Assembly (NCBI GenBank): GCA_022570795.1
Contig: JAKUDP010000010.1
Location: 62,001 to 126,000 of the forward strand
Reading direction: 5' to 3'
Origin: Sphaerulina vaccinii
Lineage: Eukaryota; Ascomycota; Dothideomycetes; Mycosphaerellales; Mycosphaerellaceae
DNA length: 64,000 nucleotides
The position numbers and the translations under genes were made by a program. The notes under the pieces were generated by a model. The model was not told the DNA's origin, searched no databases, and saw nothing but the letters and a program-made list of their open reading frames with translations. This document shows, piece by piece, positions 56,935 through 64,000 of the stretch (within the stretch, counting starts at the first letter, position 1; each line of letters begins with the position of its first letter).

Positions 56935-57499
56935 CTACTTTGTAACCTCGAACTTCTGATAGACATCAGGAATAGCAGTGCCATTCAGACCAAGTCCGAC
57001 CAGCTCCATCATCTCAGCATCATCCATATGGACAAGCGAATACTTCTTTCCGTCCTTGGTCACCAACGTATCGGCTCTCTTGCACTTCTTATTGGCAGCA
57101 GAAGACATATTTCCAGCGTCCCTTTTCTTGGTAGAGGCAAAACCATAACCTCCTCCAGTGTATGGCCCATTCGTGAGACATTTGAAATTCTCGGTCAAAG
57201 TGGTTTCGATATTCTTGGTGCGGATGCAGTTTCCACCTTCGTGGCCGCGAACCTCAAACTGCCAGTCGAGCGGGATGCCATAGAAGCCGATTGCACACCG
57301 CCGGACGGGATGCCGCAGCAATCCTGAGCGTGTCTATATCAGTCAAGTCGGAGATATGCAGGCTGAACGTACGTACGTTGGGATTCTTGTTCGAACACTC
57401 TAGGACTGCACCACCGTCATCGCAGGCGTTGACCCAGAGTTGAATGTCGATGGCGGAGACTGCTGCCGCGAGACCGAGGATAATGCTGAGGACTTGCAT
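56935..57499 (-). CDS. Small secreted Cys-rich protein, effector-like; junction unclear
   Basis: Exon 1 starts at 57499 with a clear signal peptide (MQVLSIILGLAAAVSA) and continues DIQLWVNACDDGGAVLECSN, then NPN before the intron. Exon 2, ending at 56935, reads RCAIGFYGIPLDWQFEVRGH, GGNCIRTKN, ENFKCLTNG and NKKCKRAD, and closes YQKFEVTK. At least six Cys. A donor after AACGTAC gives an open product of ~170 aa, but then the expected Cys pair is lost. The alternative donor after AAC gives DCCGIPSG in frame, then runs out of frame with the rest. So either the splice site is shifted or a 1-2 nt indel exists near 57300. Probably secreted; possibly a non-functional allele. Confidence 0.6.
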
Positions 57500-58716
57500 T
57501 TTGAATTTGGATATCTTGAGGGTGATCTGGTTTGAGTAGGCTTTGTATGGTGGCAGAGGCGAATGTGTTGGCGATGATGAGAAACGCTTTCGCAAGAGAC
57601 GTCCAGACATACTTGTATGGCTGCTAGTCGCCACAGATGTATTGCAATGTTTCCCCGAAGACTGGATTGCTGACCGGATCAACTGTGCCTGTGGTCGTTG
57701 GCAGCACTCTGATTTTCCTTTTCAGCTAACACGATAGTGCAGTACTCGGTCACGTCGACTTCCAACACGAGTCGTCGTGCTGCTCGAAGCAAGAATACCA
57801 AGCGTACCGCATCGCCTTCAGGAATGCATACCATACCTCGTCACACTGCCAAGCGCTCCTGGTTGTCCGAGATGGCTACACACAGTCAGCAAACATGTGG
57901 TCCTCACTTCACCGGATGCTCAGAGATCATGAGAAATGGTAGTCTCGTGTGATGTTGACCATGATCCAACACTTGAATGCCTAGATTGCCACGACCGGGA
58001 GGCTATGCAAGCTGGTAGGCAGACATAGACGTGGATTATTACCGAAAACAACCTTCTCTTGCCCGTCTTCTCTTCTTTCGACTCGTCTCGTTTCTCAGAG
58101 CTTTGCAACGGATTGCCAACAACGTGAAGTCTAAGTCAGTCCAAGACATGCACAAGAATTTCATCCACATGTCCATGGCATATTACACCTCACCTGGAAA
58201 GCTTCAAAGCCGAGACCCCGAGCAAGCTATCCATGTCTTTAGCTATCTCATTCGTTCCCAAATTGCGGAAACTAATGGAAGACCGCCAAGTATCGCCTTC
58301 GCCCTCTCCTTTGCTCTCCTTTGCTCTCCGTTCCGTAGCATAAAGCGAGTATGCAAGAGCTTGGCTTCCGGGTCGTTTAGCTTGTAGGCCGAGTTCCGAA
58401 GGCTTGACGTGGAAGGAAAGGGGGATCATGCTAGTGATAGAAGAAAGTCGTTATGTCGAACTGTCGCTACTGGGGAATCTAGTCGTTGAAGAAAAACAGA
58501 ATGCATGCCTTGCTAAATCCATATGCAAAAAGACCATCGGCTGAGTCATTACAGGCAGGGTGAGGTGCCTTCCAAGAAGTCGCTCGATGTCGTAGAAGTG
58601 CTCGCTCTGAGTGTCGACCGTGATATCATGTCATGTCCTCCAATGCTTTGCATGTATGTCTCCTAAGTCCTCAATTCGTTCCTCCTCATCACAGTCAGTC
58701 CTGCCGTTGGCGACTG
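57500..58716. other. 1.2-kb intergenic, nothing convincing
   Basis: Plus-strand frames at 57737-57952 and 58031-58387 lack motifs, splice joins and good starts. A short tandem CTCTCCTTTG repeat lies near 58306-58330. Confidence 0.4.
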
Positions 58717-60831
58717 CTAGTCTTGATCCATGATTTCACTATCCTCTCCAAAAGCCTCATCGCCGTCCACTTCGATCTCGTCCAGGACAGTGGCGCCCAT
58801 CATACCGGCGAGATGTGACGAATTGCTCTGAAGTGGGGGAGGAGGTCCGCCGGCCCATGATGGTCCAGACGCGGTAGGAGCACTCTGACTGAGTGGTGAA
58901 GGAGTTCCCATGTGGCCAGGATGCGGATGCATTTGCCAAGGTGCTGTACTCGGTCCAGGGACGATAGGCGTGTGACCCTGAGAATGCTGTCCCTGCACAT
59001 CGACGACCATGACGGGAGTGTTACTGCCATCGGAATTGTGGTCGTCGATATCCTCCATCTGATCTCCTTCCGACACAACGGAAGGAGGAATGGAGTCGGT
59101 CTGTGAAGGTGATGCGCGTGCGGCTTCTTTTTGTTCGTTGAGAAACTGACGAAGACGTGCAACACCATTGCCGGAGAAGACGCAGAAGACGTCTCGTTGG
59201 TGCTCGTTGAACTCTGGAGGTGCATCTCGGCAGAACACTATAAGCTCTTCTCGCAGGAAAGCTTGAACTCCAGTCAAGCTCAGATGTGTCAGCTTGGGGC
59301 AGTGGTTCAAAAGTACATGTATGCCCTGTCATCAGTATGTTAGCAGTGGTCTGACATAATAGTGAAAGGGTGCACATACATCAAGTGTGAGCTGTGTGCA
59401 ATAGCTGAGATGCACTCGCTCGAGCACACTGGTGCCATTGACTTTCCGCCCGCTCTTCAGTTCGCCCATGGCTAGGTGGTATATGCTGTGGTCGGTTATA
59501 CCAGCGCACTTCACCAAGCCTATACGCTTCAGCTTCGGCAGGCAGGCCAACTTCTCCACACTACTGTCAGTCAAGTTGCTGCAGCACGCCAAGTCGATAT
59601 AGCGTATCCGGTTGCAGGCTTTCGCCAAAGCCTCCACGGAAGGATCTGTGATACGCGCGCAGTGGCCGAGATGGATGTAATGCAGGTTCTTTCCAAGCTT
59701 CGTGATCGCGAACACTGCCCGATCTGTAATCTGCCTACACTTGGCCAGTATCAGGTTACGAAGTCGCGGACAACTCTGTATGATTCTTTCTACCCCCTTG
59801 TCTCCAAGCTCACTGCAATCTGTCAGGTCCAGGATTCGTAGTGAATCGAATGTCGTTGGGCGATCGGGATCGTAGGGTATATTGAGGAATGCTGAGTCGT
59901 TGATTTGGCTACAGTGCGCCAGTCGCAACTCGCGGAGATGCGGACAGCTTGTGAGTAGTGCTGTGATGGAAGGACTCTCCATGTTCTGTAGGCCATAAAG
60001 ATCAATCTCGAGGAGATGCGTGCTGTATGTAGCCACAGTCTCGATCGACTTATCTGTCAGCTGAACGCAGTTGTTGAACTTCAACCGCTTGAGATGTCGG
60101 CAATTCTTTGCGATAGCCATGATGGACGCGTCTGTGAGCTTCTTACAGCCCGTCACGTTCAGGCCCTGTAATCGTAGGCAATTGTCCGCAACGACCACCA
60201 TCGTCTTATCCGTCAGCTGGTCCAGACCAGTCACGTCCAGCGCGAGGAGGCTCCGGTTCATATCAACGAGCGGCACAATACTCGTGTCCGTCAACTTGAA
60301 GCAGTTGGTGAGCGTCAGACGTTCGATCCGCTTGCAGTCTTGCATGCCGATCAGTGTCCCGTCGCTCACCTGCGCTTGCAGTGCTGACATGTTCAGCCTC
60401 TTTACCAAGTCCTGATATGCAAAGAACTTGTTGCTCTTCCGTATTGACAGAATCACGCTGTGTATGCTCTCCCACTTGCTCATGCCCGGTCGGTGCCATA
60501 GCAGCCCCACGCTATTCTTTGCCCAATCCTTGCATACCAGCATACACGTCTGCAAGTCGCGCGCAGATGTGAGCCGGCTGAATATGCTGATCAGCAATTC
60601 CGCTGGTAAGCGGTGCACAGGTGACACTCGACATCTCTCCTCATATTCCCTGCGCATGGCCTCCGTCTGTGACATCTCAGGAGACATGTCGCCGCCTAGA
60701 GAGGACTGCGAGTCGTTCGCCTGTAGCATGAAGGAGTCATTGTCGTCGTCCACACCGCGCTCTGGTGAGGTCGAGGATGAGCTGGAGCTGGAGCCGCTCG
60801 ACATGCGCCGTAGAGTTCGAGAGCGTGCCAT
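58717..60831 (-). CDS. GRR1: F-box/LRR protein Grr1/GrrA, SCF ubiquitin ligase substrate receptor
   Basis: Two exons on the minus strand, 60831-59380 and 59325-58717 (54-nt intron), give 686 aa. The start chosen is MARSRTLRRMSSGSSSSSSS, since upstream in-frame sequence is Arg-rich without conservation cues. The F-box begins at about residue 71 (VHRLPAELLISIFSRLTSAR). Roughly a dozen Cys-type leucine-rich repeats follow, each with the C-x-x-L/I-T-D pattern (NCFKLTDTSIVPLV, GCKKLTDASIMAIAKNC, KCRQITDRAVFAITKLG). The C-terminal 150 residues are Pro/Ser/Gly-rich and disordered. It selects phosphorylated proteins for ubiquitination and in Aspergillus GrrA is needed for ascospore maturation. Confidence 0.95.
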
Positions 60832-62071
60832 TCTGAAGTGGTCGGCGCTGCGACGTGTACTGGCCAAAGCTTGCTGAAGAAGTAGGAGACGGTCGCGGTC
60901 GCGTTCAATACATGTGCGGTAACTGCGGAGCCGACGAAGTCGTCCTGTTTGCTTGGATCGAGCTGGTACTCGAAGGTCGGGCTCCGGGGGTACAACAAGA
61001 GTCGTTGGGGGTGATGGACTTTCAGGCAGCTGCGTGTGACGAGCAGCCTCGTTTGTACGTATATCGCGTCGTTCCAGGCGGTGCGTGGTCAATACGCGCC
61101 TCCAAACTTGGCTCTGGCTCTGCACTCAGATGAAGTTGGCGGGTGGTAGCGGGGAGAGCCCGGTTTCGATTAAGGCTGACGGATGAGATGGCAGGAAACC
61201 GCGATTCACTGGTACCTGCCCAGTTGAATCTCGGTTTTTCGGGATGTGATGTGTTTGTAGAACATTCCAAGAATGTTGTCCTGGAGAGATGGCGAAAGGA
61301 AGGACGGTCGCAGGAGCGGAGGTGTATGTGTACAAAGAGGGAGCTTGTCGGGCTGTCACGAGAGAACAACGAAGAACGGATGTACGCACGAGCACACGCA
61401 GGGCTGCAATGAAAGTGGCTGATCTGCCCAATAACAAGTCTCATCCTTCGACTTCACGGCGCCAACATCATCCTTATAAGTTTCGCCATGTCTTCTTCAC
61501 CATCTATACGTTTGCGTTTCATCGCGGCGCGACATGAGGCTCTCCGAGTGATCGCATCCGGCTCCACGACTCGCTGACTGATTCAGTATGTATGTGTCAA
61601 AGGCACATTGTTACACGACGCGACTGTGAAACGAACTAAGGACGAACGACAACGGCATTCGAGAAGGCGGTCACTTTATACCTACTACTATCAGGTGAGA
61701 GCGATGTGGCGCATGTGCTCCAGTGCTGAAGGCACTCCTATTCTGTGATGCCTGACTGCTACCAGTAGCATTCAGGCCCTCTGTTCTGATCGTGGTCGCT
61801 CTGGACAGTTTCTTGAGAGGAAGACGCGACTAGGAGATCTGGTTCTATGAAGCGACCTCCAGACAGTGAGTTCAAGCGCGAGAGCACGAGTACGACCGAA
61901 TAGCTTATGCTGAAGCCACTCTGTGGTGCATGACTACCACTAGCTTCTAGCGTGCTTCACATGCCAGTTCTGTGCTTCTAGAAGTCCAGCCACGACGGTT
62001 GCATGCGACTACATCAAGCCAGGATGCTTGTAACAGTGCGCTATACGGTCCACGCCGCATTCATGGAGCAA
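60832..62071. other. 1.2-kb intergenic / GRR1 upstream region
   Basis: The GRR1 frame remains open upstream to 61125 without recognisable domain, probably leader sequence. The rest shows no gene. Confidence 0.4.
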
Positions 62072-63694
62072 CTAAGCTTGCAAGTTACCGGATATACCAG
62101 CGGCGTCGTAGAATGCTTTCACGCCTTGTCGAAAGCCGTGCTCCCACTCCCACACAAAGCTTCCAGTCTGATCACTTTCTCGTAGACGTTTGAGAATCCA
62201 GAGATCCAGCATACCAATCTTGTCGCCGCCAATGTAGCCAGACGTGTTGCGCATACCAAAGAATGCGATCGCATCGTTCCAGCCAAGAGTCCAGCCTTTC
62301 TCAAATCGCCAATGCTCATAAGTGCCAGGATGATTCCCGTCCCACCAGCTACAATGGCTGCCCCAGTCGTTACCTCTACGTCCATCACGCTGTGCTTGAG
62401 CTATGTCGGTACGTTTGGTCACTTCATCAGAAGTAAGAGCCAGATGCTGAGGGTGTACGATAGCGTTCTGCTCGGTCATCTGCTTGAAGCCCCATTCGCC
62501 ACCGGGCATCCAGTCCATCTTGTAAGTCCAGAAGAAAGAACCCCCAGCTCGTTCCTGGTATCTGCTTGATTGTGTGCGTCCAAACAGTGCTACAAGCTCC
62601 TCTTTGCTCTGGCCACTGATGGTACCCTTCCACCATGCTTCCTCCGCCAGCACGCAGCTATACTCGCCAACGATAACCTGGGCAGCACCCCCGTTGTGAA
62701 CTAAGCCCTCTTTGGTGTCTAGTTCACCTAACTCTGTCAATACCTCATCCGAGATCTGACGAGGCGACTTATGCCTATCCTTCTCGTCAAAACACCAGTA
62801 CAGATGCGTATCAACCACCACAGGATTTCGATGACCAGCTCTGACCTGATTCTGTCCCTTACTCCAGCTCAAAGCCGCTTCTAGATTCCAAGCATCCGAA
62901 ACATATATCGGAATAGTGGGATCGACCTGTTCGACAGCCTTCAGCACCTCACCATACCACTCATACATACCCTTAGCAGCCCATTCCGCTTCGTTGATGA
63001 TCTGCAAACCCGCAACACCATTCATCGTCTTCGCCTCTTCCGCGATAGCACACACAAGCTTCGTTGCCAGCGCTTTATCCTTCTTCGAAGACCATAGCTC
63101 AGCCTTGCCACTATTGGTTCCTGAATGATCATTTCCATTTGCGCCTCCAGGTAGTCCATGAACATCGATCAGAGTTCCAATTCCACGTTGATGCAATCTG
63201 TTGACAAGAGCCTTCACACACTCCCACGAGCCCACATACAGCCCTGCGACTTTCTCAAATGCCGTACTCTTGGAGAACTCTGCTCTGAGAGTCCAATGCC
63301 CAATTGGCAACCTCACTGTCGTGACGTGTCCTGTATCTCGTAGCCAGTCTAAGTCGGCATCGGTAGTGAACTCCGTCCAGTGCTTTTCAAAGCGACCTCG
63401 AGCGACTTCCAGAGATAGACTCTTGATGCAGTACTGTGCAGCTGCCAATTCGGAGGAGCCAATGGCATCTTGAGGGAACATATGAGGTGTAAGCCAACGT
63501 TCTAGGATGAAGATCGAGCCTACGTTACAGCCGTGGTGGTATCGGTATCGAGTCACATCTTGTAGAGTTGGAGGTTGAATTGATGGCGTGTGTGGAGCGC
63601 CATCGTTGTTGAGCACTTGCTGCTGCTGTGATGCTTGTTGCGGTTTATCCTTGGAGCTGAACTTGGACTTTGTCTTATCGAGGAATCGCTGCAT
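62072..63694 (-). CDS. Glycoside hydrolase family 5 (exo-beta-1,3-glucanase-like)
   Basis: Single exon, 540 aa from the Met of MQRFLDKTKSKFSSKD. The frame continues upstream to 63901 (609 aa), but this Met matches where relatives begin. After a Gln-rich linker, the (beta/alpha)8 domain starts at YRYHHGCNVGSIFILERWLT. Landmarks: TVRLPIGHWTLRAEF, GIGTLIDVHGLPGGANGND, the acid/base Glu in LQIINEAEWAAKGMYEWYG, VVVDTHLYWCFDEKDRH, and the nucleophile Glu in VIVGEYSCVLAEE. GGSFFWTYKMDWMPGGEWG closes the fold. No signal peptide, so it is probably cytosolic or cell-wall-associated by another route. The preferred beta-glucan linkage is not readable. Confidence 0.9.
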   Translation of the reverse strand: MQRFLDKTKSKFSSKDKPQQASQQQQVLNNDGAPHTPSIQPPTLQDVTRYRYHHGCNVGSIFILERWLTPHMFPQDAIGSSELAAAQYCIKSLSLEVARGRFEKHWTEFTTDADLDWLRDTGHVTTVRLPIGHWTLRAEFSKSTAFEKVAGLYVGSWECVKALVNRLHQRGIGTLIDVHGLPGGANGNDHSGTNSGKAELWSSKKDKALATKLVCAIAEEAKTMNGVAGLQIINEAEWAAKGMYEWYGEVLKAVEQVDPTIPIYVSDAWNLEAALSWSKGQNQVRAGHRNPVVVDTHLYWCFDEKDRHKSPRQISDEVLTELGELDTKEGLVHNGGAAQVIVGEYSCVLAEEAWWKGTISGQSKEELVALFGRTQSSRYQERAGGSFFWTYKMDWMPGGEWGFKQMTEQNAIVHPQHLALTSDEVTKRTDIAQAQRDGRRGNDWGSHCSWWDGNHPGTYEHWRFEKGWTLGWNDAIAFFGMRNTSGYIGGDKIGMLDLWILKRLRESDQTGSFVWEWEHGFRQGVKAFYDAAGISGNLQA

Positions 63695-64000
63695 CCTTCT
63701 CTGGGAAAGCGAGCTCGATGGTTCTGCACTCTGTCTGGACTGCGGTATTCTGATGGCTCCTCTTGGCCAGAGATGCTTTTGGAATGTTGAAACGACGTTC
63801 GATGTTTCACTGCCTGCCACGAGGATAGGCGGTGGAGTTGATACGTCACTGCCGTTGGGAAATGATGGTCTGAGTAAGACATTGCGACTATGCTGCTTCA
63901 ACTGTGCATATGAGACCGAATTGATCGAGAAAGTACTTACCTTGCCTGTCGCATCCTTCGTACTATTGTCATCGCGTTCGACGTTGCGGTTTCAAAGCTT

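Noticed and set aside
58031..58387. 118-codon plus-strand open frame
   Set aside because: It begins at GTG, has no recognisable domain and includes a tandem pyrimidine repeat.
1..64000. Reassignment of UAG to a sense codon
   Set aside because: Several genes end at TAG with further stops a few codons later (for example 22122, 39037, 43103, 56677), and no conserved gene interior contains TAG.

Overview
The window is nuclear DNA of a filamentous ascomycete (Pezizomycotina). Many genes carry short introns of about 46-100 nt with GTRNGT-like donors. The gene set is typically fungal: KMO/BNA4, BNA3, REC8, HUT1, GRR1, RAX1-like, EFM4, SDE2, PDX1 and a fungal rhodopsin-like 7-TM protein. The style resembles Dothideomycetes, but the sequence alone does not fix a genus. 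I found no tRNA, rRNA or CRISPR.

Layout. 0.4-3.6 kb: a lactonase-like metallo-beta-lactamase gene and a 7-TM rhodopsin-domain gene. 5-11.3 kb: REC8 meiotic kleisin, then methionine aminopeptidase 1 divergent from kynurenine 3-monooxygenase. 11.4-19.1 kb: a lipid-anchor-type unknown protein, a triple-KH RNA-binding protein, a Yippee protein and a DUF1769 protein. 19.4-25.6 kb: PDX1 (E3-binding protein of pyruvate dehydrogenase) divergent from a mitochondrial membrane protein, a tandem-CCCH protein and the HUT1 nucleotide-sugar transporter. 25.8-26.8 kb: a CpG-rich block flanked by 16-bp direct repeats. 27-45 kb: an accessory stretch rich in amide- and C-N-bond hydrolases (broken amidase, N-carbamoyl-amino-acid hydrolase, N,N-dimethylformamidase-like protein, formamidase), with an UNC93-like transporter, a PhyH dioxygenase and a pair of small Cys-rich paralogues. 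RPS10 and SDE2 are embedded in it. 47.9-63.7 kb: RAX1-like RGS protein, EFM4, a PXB/DUF3818 protein, BNA3, a small secreted protein, GRR1 and a GH5 glycosidase.

Working together. BNA4 and BNA3 act at the kynurenine branch point but lie 45 kb apart, so they are not a cluster. The dimethylformamidase-like protein and the formamidase could act on related C1 amides, giving formate plus amine or ammonia. With the other hydrolases nearby this suggests, without proving, a loose amide-scavenging neighbourhood.

Most notable observations: a 32-bp inverted repeat filling an unusually long MAP1 intron (introner-like); a coding-looking in-frame extension after the RPS10 stop codon, and a similar one after the KH-protein stop; an amidase broken exactly over its nucleophile region; the paralogous Cys-rich pair; and the direct-repeat-flanked insertion upstream of HUT1. 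Exon coordinates were read by hand from splice consensus and frame and could be off by a base in places.
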